A DNA stretch of 64,000 nucleotides from Thermohalobaculum sp039028795 (lineage in GTDB: Bacteria > Pseudomonadota > Alphaproteobacteria > Rhodobacterales > Rhodobacteraceae). A model generated the notes under the pieces. The model made no database searches. It was given only the letters and a program-made list of their open reading frames with translations, and was not told the origin of the DNA. Below are positions 9,875 to 17,794 of the stretch, in pieces; within the stretch, counting starts at the first letter, position 1, and each line of letters opens with the position of its first letter. The stretch lies in the NCBI GenBank assembly GCA_039028795.1, contig JBCCHJ010000008.1, forward strand, positions 59,344 to 123,343, given 5' to 3'. Both the position numbers and the translations under genes were made by a program.

Positions 9875-9925
9875 GGCGCGAAACGATTTGTCTCGGTTGG
9901 TCACTGGCGCGTAACAGTTTGTAAA
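9875..9925 (+). promoter_or_regulatory. Direct-repeat OmpR/CpxR-like binding sites in divergent promoter region
   Basis: Bases 9911-9925 read GTAAC-AGTTT-GTAAA, one base off the GTAAA-N5-GTAAA arrangement known for CpxR-type response regulators. A related 17-base copy starts at 9875 (GGCGCGAAACGATTTGT) against 9906 (GGCGCGTAACAGTTTGT): 14 of 17 bases identical, 31 bases apart, about three helical turns. The site lies between the divergent EF-hand/RND and response-regulator genes, so autoregulation and control of the pump operon are inferred. Confidence 0.45.
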
Positions 9926-9976
9926 CGTGGGCGAGAAGCCCTTGTCCGGGCGGTCGAGTTGACCGATGTTCCCGCC

Positions 9977-10693
9977 ATGATCGAACCGAAGCCCACAATC
10001 CTGATCGTCGATGACGATCCCGACATCCGCAGTCTGGTGGCTGAGTTTCTCAGCCGCGAAGGCCTCGATGTCGAGCAGGCGGAAAACGCGGAAGTGATGG
10101 ACGCTGTTCTGGCTCGGGTTCGGCCCGATCTGATTGTGTTGGACCTGATGCTTCCGGGCGAAGATGGCCTTTCGATCTGCCGCCGCCTGCGCGCCGCGGG
10201 CGGTCCGGCGATCTTGATGCTGACGGCCAAAAGCGATGAAATCGATCGTGTTGTCGGCCTGGAAATGGGTGCTGACGATTACCTGGTCAAACCCTTCGGA
10301 CCGCGCGAACTGCTGGCACGGATAAGGGCGATTCTGCGCCGGATGTCCGAGCATTCAGGCGCGGCACCATCCAGGCGATTTTCCTTTGATCGGTTCGTCA
10401 TGGATCTGGATGCTCGGCAGATCGAAGATGCCGATGGCGCCCCCCTGTCGCTGACCAGTGGCGAGTTCGATCTGTTGGCCTGTTTTGTCCAGCGTCCGCG
10501 TCGCGTCCTGTCGCGCGACCAAATCCTAGACCAGTTGCGCGGCCGCGGCGCAGAACCGTTTGACCGAACCGTTGACATGCTGACCTCGCGCCTGCGACGC
10601 AAACTTGCGGACGCCAGCCCAGAGACTGAGTTGATCAGCACCGTTCGCAACAGCGGCTATCTCTTCACGCCAACCGTGAAGGCCTTGCCGTGA
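9977..10693 (+). CDS. OmpR-family two-component response regulator
   Basis: 238 residues from the ATG at 9977; a longer in-frame extension upstream is not receiver-like. The N-terminal receiver has the acidic pocket (ILIVDDDPDI), the phospho-acceptor Asp in DLIVLDLMLPGEDG and the conserved Lys in DDYLVKPF. The C-terminal winged helix is of the OmpR/PhoB type (SLTSGEFDLLACFVQRPRRVLSRDQIL and FDRTVDMLTSRLRRKL). Its stop overlaps the GTG start of the histidine kinase (GTGA), so the pair is co-translated. It is divergent from the EF-hand/RND genes, with putative direct-repeat sites between them, which makes those genes the first candidate targets. Confidence 0.93.
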   Translation: MIEPKPTILIVDDDPDIRSLVAEFLSREGLDVEQAENAEVMDAVLARVRPDLIVLDLMLPGEDGLSICRRLRAAGGPAILMLTAKSDEIDRVVGLEMGADDYLVKPFGPRELLARIRAILRRMSEHSGAAPSRRFSFDRFVMDLDARQIEDADGAPLSLTSGEFDLLACFVQRPRRVLSRDQILDQLRGRGAEPFDRTVDMLTSRLRRKLADASPETELISTVRNSGYLFTPTVKALP

Positions 10694-12069
10694 AAGCGCG
10701 CTTTTCCATGCCCTTGCGGGTTGGTCTGATCGTGGTGATAGCACTCTTCACCGGATGGCTGACCCTGCTTGCGATTGTCTTTGTCTCGATGAATGAGGGC
10801 GAGGCGCTGTCCCGGCCATCTGCCGAACGTCTTGCTTCGTTGGCCGGTCTTGTCGAACGCTTGCCGGTTTCAGAACGGCCCGCGTTGATCGAAGCAATGG
10901 AAGACTGGCAACTGACCATCGAGATCGCAGAAGGACCACCGGTGCCGGACAGAACGACTGGAGAGGCCCCTATCGACAGTGATACTTTTTCAGAGATCCA
11001 AGAACGTCTGGCTCCGCGCAAGGTGATTGTCTCGCCTCGGGATCAACAGCGTATCCCGGCTGGCCCGTTGGCCGGTCCGATCAGAACAGTTGAGTTTCAG
11101 ATCGCTTTATCGACGGGCGAAACCTTGATCGTGATGACCAAAAGCCCCTTTGTCATCACCGCGATCGGATTGCCGTTGGGCTTTGCAGCGGCGCTTTTGG
11201 GAATCTTGATCGCACTAATTACACTGATCATCATCCACCGAGAATTTCGCCCACTTTCAGCATTGGCCGTGGCGGTGGATAAGGTCGATCCAGCGGGCGA
11301 GCCCGTCGAACTGCCGCAAGTTCGCGCAAGATCCCCGGAACTTCGTTCGCTCATCGACGCGTTTTCACGCCTGCAGGACAGGCTCTCGGCCCTGATCCGG
11401 GGGCGCATGGCGTTGATCGGCGGTATCCAACACGATGTTCGGACCTTTGCCACACGGCTGCGGCTGCGTGTCGATAAGATCGCCGACCCGGCCGAACGTG
11501 GTAGGGCGATCACGGACATCGCCGACATGATCCACCTGCTGGATGACGCTTTGCTTGCAAGCCGCGCGGGGGCAAGTGAGTTGGACGAGGAATTGATCGA
11601 CCTTGCCGCGCTTGTGAGATCAGAAACAACGGACCGGCAAGATCAGGCTGCTGCCGTTAGCCTTTCAGTACACCCATCCGCATCTGGTCTGAACGTCCTG
11701 GGCGACCGGCTGGCATTGCGCCGGGTCATCGCGAACCTGGTCGAGAATGCTCTGAAGTACGGCAAGATTGCGCAGATCAGTCTGATGTCGGAGGGGGACA
11801 ATTTGATCCTGACGGTTGATGATGAAGGACCAGGCATACCTGCCGAAAAACGCGCGCTCTTGCTGGAACCCTTCACCCGGGTGGAAGGGTCTCGCGCGCG
11901 CAAAACCGGCGGGTCAGGACTGGGCCTTGCAGTAGCCCGCAGCCTATTAGACGCACACAACGGATCCCTGGAAATCGACGACGCACCAACCGGCGGTGCG
12001 CGGCTGAGAGTGCGCCTGCCGGTGTTTCCATTGAGCTCGATGATGCCTAAGAAAGTGCCGGTCGCGTAG
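10690..12069 (+). CDS. Membrane sensor histidine kinase (EnvZ-like)
   Basis: 459 residues, GTG start overlapping the response-regulator stop. It has TM1 at ~11-33, a periplasmic sensor region of ~115 residues, TM2 at ~155-178, a HAMP linker (HREFRPLSALAVAVDKVDPAGEPVELP), a dimerisation/phospho-acceptor helix with His in GGIQHDVRTFATRLRLRVD, and an HATPase domain with the N box (NLVENALKYG), G1 (DDEGPGIP) and G2 (GSGLGLAVA). This is the EnvZ/RstB architecture. The signal is unknown; the linked calcium-binding protein and efflux pump suggest an envelope cue, which is inference. Confidence 0.92.
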   Translation: MKARFSMPLRVGLIVVIALFTGWLTLLAIVFVSMNEGEALSRPSAERLASLAGLVERLPVSERPALIEAMEDWQLTIEIAEGPPVPDRTTGEAPIDSDTFSEIQERLAPRKVIVSPRDQQRIPAGPLAGPIRTVEFQIALSTGETLIVMTKSPFVITAIGLPLGFAAALLGILIALITLIIIHREFRPLSALAVAVDKVDPAGEPVELPQVRARSPELRSLIDAFSRLQDRLSALIRGRMALIGGIQHDVRTFATRLRLRVDKIADPAERGRAITDIADMIHLLDDALLASRAGASELDEELIDLAALVRSETTDRQDQAAAVSLSVHPSASGLNVLGDRLALRRVIANLVENALKYGKIAQISLMSEGDNLILTVDDEGPGIPAEKRALLLEPFTRVEGSRARKTGGSGLGLAVARSLLDAHNGSLEIDDAPTGGARLRVRLPVFPLSSMMPKKVPVA

Positions 12070-12092
12070 GAGATTTCGGGACGGATGAAATA

Positions 12093-13079
12093 ATGGCCAG
12101 CGCGAGCATGGGAATGCTTGGAACTGCGGATCGTTTGGCGGCTCAGGCCTTGTCTTTGTGGGGTGCGCCGGACGGCGCGTCGGCACGACGCATCAATGTC
12201 GCTGAAAATGTCACCTACCTGGTCGAAGCGCTAGGGTGGCGGTCAGTATTGCGGGTGCATCGCCCAGAATATCATTCCCGCCGTGCCATCGAGTGTGAAC
12301 TTGCATGGTCGTCAGCGCTGCGCGAAAGCGGTTTGATCAAGACGCCATCCGCAATCCCGGGCAGGAATGGGCATCCGGTGCAGGAACTTCAGGATGGCGG
12401 AATGACACGACACTTGGTGATGTTCGAGTTCGTCGAAGGCAGCCAGCCGGATGAGAGCTCCGATCTGAGGCAGGGTTTCAATGAACTCGGCCGGATCGCA
12501 GCTCAGACGCATTTGCATTCCTTGGGATGGCAGCGTCCGGACCCGTTCGAACGCCTTTCATGGGACCTGGATACGATCTTTGGCGCTGAAGCAACCTGGG
12601 GTGACTGGCGCGATGCACCCAATGTGACGGCAGACGTGCGGCAGGTCTTGGACGAGGTAGAGGCGACGGTGCGCCGACGCTTGGATGCCTTTGGCAAAGA
12701 CAGTGATCGGTATGGTCTAATCCATGCAGATATGCGATTGGCGAACCTGCTGATTGGACCCGGCGGCACGCAGTTGATCGACTTCGACGACTGCGGATTT
12801 GGCTGGTATCTCTATGACTTTGCGGCGGGCATCAGTTTCATTGAAGATCATCCGCAGGTCACGGCACTGAAGGAGGCTTGGGTTCGCGGTTACCGGTCGG
12901 TGCGAAGTCTGCCTGCCGAAGACGAAGCAGAGATCGATACTTTCATCATGCTGCGTCGCCTGGCCCTATTGGCATGGATCGGCAGCCATATGGAAGCAAC
13001 GGAGCCTCAGGCGCTGGCGCCGCACTTCGCACGGGTCTCAGCGGGACTGGGAGAAGCGTATTTGCGGGATTTTGGCTAA
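12093..13079 (+). CDS. APH-fold phosphotransferase
   Basis: 328-residue protein of the aminoglycoside phosphotransferase/choline kinase/SrkA-like superfamily. The catalytic loop is GLIHADMRLANLL (pattern HxDxxxxN) and the metal-binding segment is LIDFDDCGFGWYLYD. A kinase N-lobe precedes them (YLVEALGWRSVLRVHRPEYH). The superfamily phosphorylates small molecules or protein side chains using ATP; the substrate cannot be told from sequence. Several in-frame Met codons near the 5' end (residues 1, 6 and 8) leave the exact start open. It begins 23 bases after the histidine kinase and may share its transcript, but no functional link is visible. Confidence 0.85.
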   Translation: MASASMGMLGTADRLAAQALSLWGAPDGASARRINVAENVTYLVEALGWRSVLRVHRPEYHSRRAIECELAWSSALRESGLIKTPSAIPGRNGHPVQELQDGGMTRHLVMFEFVEGSQPDESSDLRQGFNELGRIAAQTHLHSLGWQRPDPFERLSWDLDTIFGAEATWGDWRDAPNVTADVRQVLDEVEATVRRRLDAFGKDSDRYGLIHADMRLANLLIGPGGTQLIDFDDCGFGWYLYDFAAGISFIEDHPQVTALKEAWVRGYRSVRSLPAEDEAEIDTFIMLRRLALLAWIGSHMEATEPQALAPHFARVSAGLGEAYLRDFG

Positions 13080-13090
13080 ATTACTGCCGC

Positions 13091-13149
13091 GGGCGCAAAC
13101 GTTCCAAGCAAGAACCCGTCCTTGCGCCCCGCAGCGGATCCTTTTTTTT
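13091..13149 (+). terminator. Possible terminator after the phosphotransferase gene
   Basis: GGGCGCAA (13091-13098) can pair with TTGCGCCC (13122-13129), and eight T residues follow at 13142-13149. The loop is long and the T run lies some distance from the stem, so the call is weak. Confidence 0.3.
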
Positions 13150-13173
13150 ATCTCTGGAGCGAGATAATTTAAT

Positions 13174-13926
13174 TCAGCTGTTTCCACTGATGGCCGCTAC
13201 CGGATCAATCTTCAATCCGCCATAGGTTTGTTCTAGTGGTTGGACCTCAATCGTCGAGACATTCACATGAGGCGGGGCCATGACTGCGAAGCGTACCGCG
13301 TTTCCGATGTCGATCGGTGACAATTCGCGAATGCCTGTATTCTTGGCTGCTGCAGCTTTGTCCGGATCGTCGACTGCGGTGTCATAAAACTCCGATGTCA
13401 CACGGCCTGGGCGGATGTCGGTCACTCGAATGCCCGTCCCGCACAGCTCCAACCGCAGGTTCTCTGCGATCTGTTTGACAGCGGCCTTTGTACCTCCATA
13501 GAGCGCGGATGGGCTGGGATACAAAGCCGCTACTGAGCCCATGGTCACGATGTGGCCACGTCCGCGTTCGATCATCCCTGGCAAGGCCAGATGCAACAGC
13601 ATCAAAGTGGCCTCGACATTTGTGGCAACCGTAGAACTGATATCTTTTGGCGAGGAGTTGGCAATGCCGTCGAACCCGGCACCACGCCCGGCGTTCAGCA
13701 CCAGAATTTCTGGTCTGACCACGTCCAAAACACCCGCCATGGCATCTTGATCCGTGACATCGGCAGCATGCGCCTTGCACTCCGTCTCCTTGGCCAACGC
13801 CGACAGCTTTTCCGCACGACGCGCCAGGGCGTGGACAGTAAGCCCCGCCTCGCACAACACGCGCACGATGCCTTCGCCGATGCCTGACGACGCACCTGTG
13901 ATCAGGGCTGTTTTCAATTTAGTCAT
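13174..13926 (-). CDS. Short-chain dehydrogenase/reductase, copy 2
   Basis: 250 residues from the ATG at 13926 (MTKLKTALITGASSGIG), which overlaps the stop of the upstream paralogue by eight bases. Classical SDR: Rossmann motif TGASSGIG at ~10-17, NAGRG at the NAG position, catalytic Ser in GSVAALYPSPSALYGGTKAAV with YxxxK seen as YGGTK, and PGRVTSEFYD after the active site. NADP preference is possible because an Arg follows strand 2 (ALARRAEKL). Third gene in the hemF-SDR-SDR run. Substrate unknown. Very like the neighbouring SDR, so a tandem duplication is inferred. Confidence 0.9.
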   Translation of the reverse strand: MTKLKTALITGASSGIGEGIVRVLCEAGLTVHALARRAEKLSALAKETECKAHAADVTDQDAMAGVLDVVRPEILVLNAGRGAGFDGIANSSPKDISSTVATNVEATLMLLHLALPGMIERGRGHIVTMGSVAALYPSPSALYGGTKAAVKQIAENLRLELCGTGIRVTDIRPGRVTSEFYDTAVDDPDKAAAAKNTGIRELSPIDIGNAVRFAVMAPPHVNVSTIEVQPLEQTYGGLKIDPVAAISGNS

Positions 13927-14662
13927 TGGCCCACTCCAACGGGTCGAATTGGATGGTGCCAAAGCTCTGTTCCGTCGGCTGCATTTCGATCATCGAGACA
14001 TTGACATGACCAGGTGCCGTGACCGCGTAGGTGACGGCATCGGCGATATCCTCGGCCGTCATGGATTTGATGGGCAAATCCTTTGGAAAGCTGGCTGCGT
14101 CCGGCGGCACTGCGACTTCCATGAACTCCGTCGTCACGCGTCCGGGGTTTATCTCTGTCACCCGTACGCCGGTTCCCCGCAATTCCAGGCGCAGGTTCTG
14201 GCTGATCAGGTGCACAGCACCCTTCGACCCGCCATAGACGACCGAGTTGATTGGGTAGAGGCCGGCGACCGAGCCGATGTTGACGATATGGCCGCGTTTC
14301 CGAGCGATCATGCCGGGCAAAACGATACGTGTTATGTCCAGCAGTGCAGTGACATTGGTGCCAATCGTCGTTTGCAGGTCCTCCCGGCTTGCAGACAGCA
14401 AACCTGTTATACCGGCGCCAAGCCCCGCACTATTAACCAGGATGTCGGGCGTGATGCCATCAAGGGCCGCATCCAATGCCGGACCGTCCTGGACATCCGC
14501 GACAAGCGGGATGCATCCGGTTTCCTTGGCCAGGGCCTGCAAACGATCGGTCCGCCGGGCCATGGCCCAGACCTGAATACCTTCGGCCGTCAGCGCCCGG
14601 ACTGTGGCGGTGCCGATCCCGGCAGAGGCGCCGGTTACAAGGGCTGAAGCGAGATTGCCCAT
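13919..14662 (-). CDS. Short-chain dehydrogenase/reductase, copy 1
   Basis: 247 residues from the ATG at 14662 (MGNLASALVTGASAGIG), which has GGAAGG just upstream; an alternative ATG four codons earlier at 14674 has a poorly spaced site. SDR motifs: TGASAGIG, NSAGLG at the NAG position, GSVAGLYPINSVVYGGSKGAV with the catalytic Ser and YGGSK, then PGRVTTEFME. It shares the C-terminal pattern (EMQPTEQSFG against EVQPLEQTYG) with the next SDR. It follows hemF directly on the same strand. The reaction is presumably NAD(P)-dependent alcohol/ketone interconversion; the substrate is unknown. Confidence 0.9.
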   Translation of the reverse strand: MGNLASALVTGASAGIGTATVRALTAEGIQVWAMARRTDRLQALAKETGCIPLVADVQDGPALDAALDGITPDILVNSAGLGAGITGLLSASREDLQTTIGTNVTALLDITRIVLPGMIARKRGHIVNIGSVAGLYPINSVVYGGSKGAVHLISQNLRLELRGTGVRVTEINPGRVTTEFMEVAVPPDAASFPKDLPIKSMTAEDIADAVTYAVTAPGHVNVSMIEMQPTEQSFGTIQFDPLEWAND

Positions 14663-14677
14663 CGATCCTTCCATTCC

Positions 14678-15571
14678 CTATGGCCAACTTGCCATTGGCG
14701 GCATGGACATCAGCACCGCTTCGATATTGTGGCCTGTCTGCAAGCCAAACATCGTTCCGCGGTCATAGACCAGGTTGAACTCGGCATAGCGACCACGCCG
14801 GAACAATTGATGCGCCCTATCTTCGTCGGTCCAATCTTCGAACATGCGTTTTTCCGCAATCGGTTGCCACGCCTTCAAGAACGCCCGTCCGACATCTTGG
14901 GTGAACGAAAAGTCGGCCTCCCAATCCCCGGTACAGAGATCGTCATAAAAGATGCCGCCGACACCGCGGGCCTCTCCGCGATGCTTGATCATAAAGTATT
15001 CGTCCGCCCATTCTTTGAACCGGGGGTAGTACGTCGGATCATGGGGATCACAGCCTGCACGCAACGCTTCGTGGAAGAATGCGGTATCCTCCTGTACCGA
15101 GCGCATTGGATTCAGATCCGACCCACCGCCGAACCACCAGGCCCCAGGTGTCCAGAACATCCGGGTGTTCATATGAACCGCCGGTACCTTTGGCGAACGC
15201 ATATGAGCAACCAGGGAAATGCCCGAAGCCCAGAATCGGGGGTCATCGTCGATCCCCGGCATGTCTTTGCGCGCACTCATCGCCCGGCGCGCGGGTTCGC
15301 CCAGTTCGCCATGCACGACCGAGATATTGACGCCCACCTTTTCAAAACAGCGCCCGCCGCGCAGCACCGACATCTGACCGCCGCCGCCGCCAGGGCGTTC
15401 TGTTTTGGTACGCTCGAAACGCCCTGCGGGCAGATCTGCAAAGGGTCCCGAGGTCTGCGCATCCTCTAAGCCTTCGAAGGCCGCGCAGATTTGGTCGCGC
15501 AGGTCTTCAAACCACGCGCCTGCGCGATCCTTTTGATTTGCCATGTCGCCTGTTGCCATGTCGTTCGGCAT
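14678..15571 (-). CDS. hemF: Aerobic coproporphyrinogen III oxidase
   Basis: Oxygen-dependent oxidative decarboxylation of coproporphyrinogen III to protoporphyrinogen IX in haem (and bacteriochlorophyll) synthesis, cytoplasmic. 297 residues, close to the usual HemF length. Family signatures: FERTKTERPGGGGGQMSVLRGGRCFEKVGVN, HMNTRMFW, WWFGGGSDLNP, HRGEARGVGGIFYDDL and the C-terminal RGRYAEFNLVYDRGTMFGLQTGHNIEAVLMSMPP. The ATG at 15571 has GGAG six bases upstream. First gene of a minus-strand run with two SDR genes. Confidence 0.97.
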   Translation of the reverse strand: MPNDMATGDMANQKDRAGAWFEDLRDQICAAFEGLEDAQTSGPFADLPAGRFERTKTERPGGGGGQMSVLRGGRCFEKVGVNISVVHGELGEPARRAMSARKDMPGIDDDPRFWASGISLVAHMRSPKVPAVHMNTRMFWTPGAWWFGGGSDLNPMRSVQEDTAFFHEALRAGCDPHDPTYYPRFKEWADEYFMIKHRGEARGVGGIFYDDLCTGDWEADFSFTQDVGRAFLKAWQPIAEKRMFEDWTDEDRAHQLFRRGRYAEFNLVYDRGTMFGLQTGHNIEAVLMSMPPMASWP

Positions 15572-15837
15572 CTCGCTCTCCGGTTGTGTCTTTGGCGCAC
15601 CGCCTCGGCGTTAATAGACCGCGAAAGTGATCGAGAACAGCCCGCGCTCTCGACATTTGCCACGATTCACACTACGTGCATCGTTGTTCACCGATGGAGA
15701 CATCCATGATGTTGGAACTCGTACCCTGCAATAAGTCGCCAAGCTGACGCCGATCCCGCGTCGCTGGTCGACCCCGCGCCCCTCCGGGTGCGCCATGCAG
15801 TTCGAGTCTCACATGCCTTTCCGATTGGATGCCACCT

Positions 15838-17679
15838 ATGTTTCGTTTTTTCGAAAAACTTGTCGATCCCTATCAGGCCTATGATGAACAGGCCGAGTTT
15901 CCCGATCGCCTGATTCCGTTTTATCTGCGCTTCCTGTGGCCAGCGCGCTGGGTCATTGTGATCTCGATGATCCTGGGGCTGATCATCGCCTGGATCGATA
16001 TTCTGATCATCAGCTACGGTGCAGAGCTGGTTGATCTGTTGGCCGAGGCTAATCCCGAAACGCTGTGGCAGGACCATGGTGATCGGCTGACAGAAATGAT
16101 CATCGTCGCAATGATCCTGTTGCCTTTGGCCATCGTCGGTAATGCGGTTCTGATGAACCAGTCCTTTTACCCCTCTACGGCTACACTGATCCGGTGGCGG
16201 ACCCACCGGAAACTGCTTCGCCAATCGGTCAGCTTCTTTTCGGATGATTTTGCCGGGCGGTTGGCCAATAAGCAGCTTCAACTAGCGCCAGCTTTGAACG
16301 ATTCAGTATATCTGGTCACTTCGGCGCTTTGGTACGCGCTGGCGTTCATCGTAGGGGGTGCGACTCTGCTGGCCGACGCGGATGCGCAATTGCTGATCCC
16401 TCTCGGCGCCTGGTTCGTTGGCTATGTTTGCTTGGCGGCATGGTTCGTGCCCCGGATTACCGACGCTGGCAAGGCCATGGCCGAGGCCCGGTCTGTGCTG
16501 GCAGGGCGGATTGTGGACAGCTACACGAATATCCAGACAGTGAAGCTATTCGCCCATGCCGATGCGGAAGAAGGCTATGCCAAGTCGGCGCTCAACGACT
16601 TTCGTATAGAGTTTGAGCGGGTCAATCGGCTGCACACCTGGTTGGAAATCGTCATGTCGGCCTGCACAACGATCTTGATTGGCGGCGTGCTGGGTTATGC
16701 GGTTTGGCTGTGGTCCGTGGGCTCGATCACGGTCGGTGCAATTGCGGCGGCAGTTGCCTTGGTTGTCCGTCTTTTCGGTTTGATCGATTGGATCATGTGG
16801 AGCCTTTCTTCCCTGTTTCAGAATATTGGAACGGTGCAGGAGGGGATGGAGACTGTTAGTCAGCCCTTGCGGATGAAGGATGCCGACGCCGCCAAGCCAT
16901 TAGCGTTGACCGAGGGGCAATTGTGCTTTCAGGGCGTGACCCACCGTTATGGCAAGAAGACCGGCGGAGTTGCCGATGTTGATCTGACAATTCACGGCGG
17001 CGAACGCGTAGGTCTGGTGGGCCGGTCCGGCGCGGGCAAGTCGACATTGGTAAACTTGGCATTGCGCTTCTATGACCCCGACCAAGGCAAAGTGCTGATC
17101 GATGGTCAAGAGCTGGCGATGTCCACCCAGGAAAGCGTTCGTATGCAGATCGGAATGGTGACCCAGGACACGGCTCTGCTGCACCGGTCGATTGCCGACA
17201 ACATTCGCTATGGCCATCCGTCTGCCAGTACAGAGGAGATTTGGGCGGCTGCACGAAAGGTGTCGGCAGACCAGTTCATACCCGACCTAATGGACCAGGA
17301 AGGCCGCAAGGGAATGGATGCCCATGTCGGTGAACGTGGCGTGCGCCTGTCCGGCGGACAACGTCAGCGGATTGCCTTGGCGCGGGCAGTTCTAAAAGAT
17401 GCACCAATCCTGGTACTGGATGAAGCAACGTCGGCTTTGGATAGCGAGGTCGAGGCAGAAATCCAGGCTGCGCTGTACCAGTTCATGGAAGGCAAGACAG
17501 TGATCGCCATTGCTCACCGCTTGTCGACTATCCAGCGCATGGACCGGATCGTCGTCCTGGACGAAGGCCGGATTGTCGAACAAGGCACACACGATGCACT
17601 GTTGGCCAGGGCGGGGCTCTATGCCCGGTTCTGGGATCGCCAATCCGGTGGGCTGATCGGGATCCGGGCTGCAGAGTAG
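15838..17679 (+). CDS. ABC exporter half-transporter (TMD-NBD), first of pair
   Basis: 613 residues from the ATG at 15838. This start is chosen over the ATG at 15829 because it aligns with the paralogue downstream (MFRFFEKLVDPYQ against MKFFERLIDPYK). The N-terminal half has six predicted TM helices (~27-320). The ATP-binding half has Walker A (GRSGAGKST), Q-loop (GMVTQDT), signature LSGGQRQR, Walker B (ILVLDEATSALD) and H-loop (AHRLST). This is the type IV exporter (MsbA-like) layout. The equal-sized partner gene 115 bases downstream suggests a heterodimer. Substrate unknown. The stop codon overlaps a palindromic repeat (GGGTGGG/CCCACCC). Confidence 0.93.
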   Translation: MFRFFEKLVDPYQAYDEQAEFPDRLIPFYLRFLWPARWVIVISMILGLIIAWIDILIISYGAELVDLLAEANPETLWQDHGDRLTEMIIVAMILLPLAIVGNAVLMNQSFYPSTATLIRWRTHRKLLRQSVSFFSDDFAGRLANKQLQLAPALNDSVYLVTSALWYALAFIVGGATLLADADAQLLIPLGAWFVGYVCLAAWFVPRITDAGKAMAEARSVLAGRIVDSYTNIQTVKLFAHADAEEGYAKSALNDFRIEFERVNRLHTWLEIVMSACTTILIGGVLGYAVWLWSVGSITVGAIAAAVALVVRLFGLIDWIMWSLSSLFQNIGTVQEGMETVSQPLRMKDADAAKPLALTEGQLCFQGVTHRYGKKTGGVADVDLTIHGGERVGLVGRSGAGKSTLVNLALRFYDPDQGKVLIDGQELAMSTQESVRMQIGMVTQDTALLHRSIADNIRYGHPSASTEEIWAAARKVSADQFIPDLMDQEGRKGMDAHVGERGVRLSGGQRQRIALARAVLKDAPILVLDEATSALDSEVEAEIQAALYQFMEGKTVIAIAHRLSTIQRMDRIVVLDEGRIVEQGTHDALLARAGLYARFWDRQSGGLIGIRAAE

Positions 17680-17699
17680 GGTGGGGTTGAATCCCACCC
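17679..17699. repeat. Palindromic repeat GGGTGGG-N7-CCCACCC
   Basis: Inverted repeat with 7-base arms starting in the stop codon of the first ABC gene. With its GTA prefix it closely resembles the palindrome at 37327-37347, which suggests a dispersed repeat family. Confidence 0.5.
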
Positions 17700-17794
17700 G
17701 GCCGCCGGTTCAGCCCGACGGGCGCGTCGTCGCCCTTGTCCCGGTTGCTCGGTGATCAATATGATAGAGGGCCAACGCGCCTTAAGTGGACATA

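Noticed and set aside
13754..14647. Open frame of 297 codons on the plus strand
   Set aside because: Antisense to the two SDR genes, which carry complete catalytic motifs.
15790..15815. GTTCGAGTC resembling a tRNA T-loop
   Set aside because: The flanking bases do not form a T-arm stem and no acceptor or anticodon arm is seen nearby.
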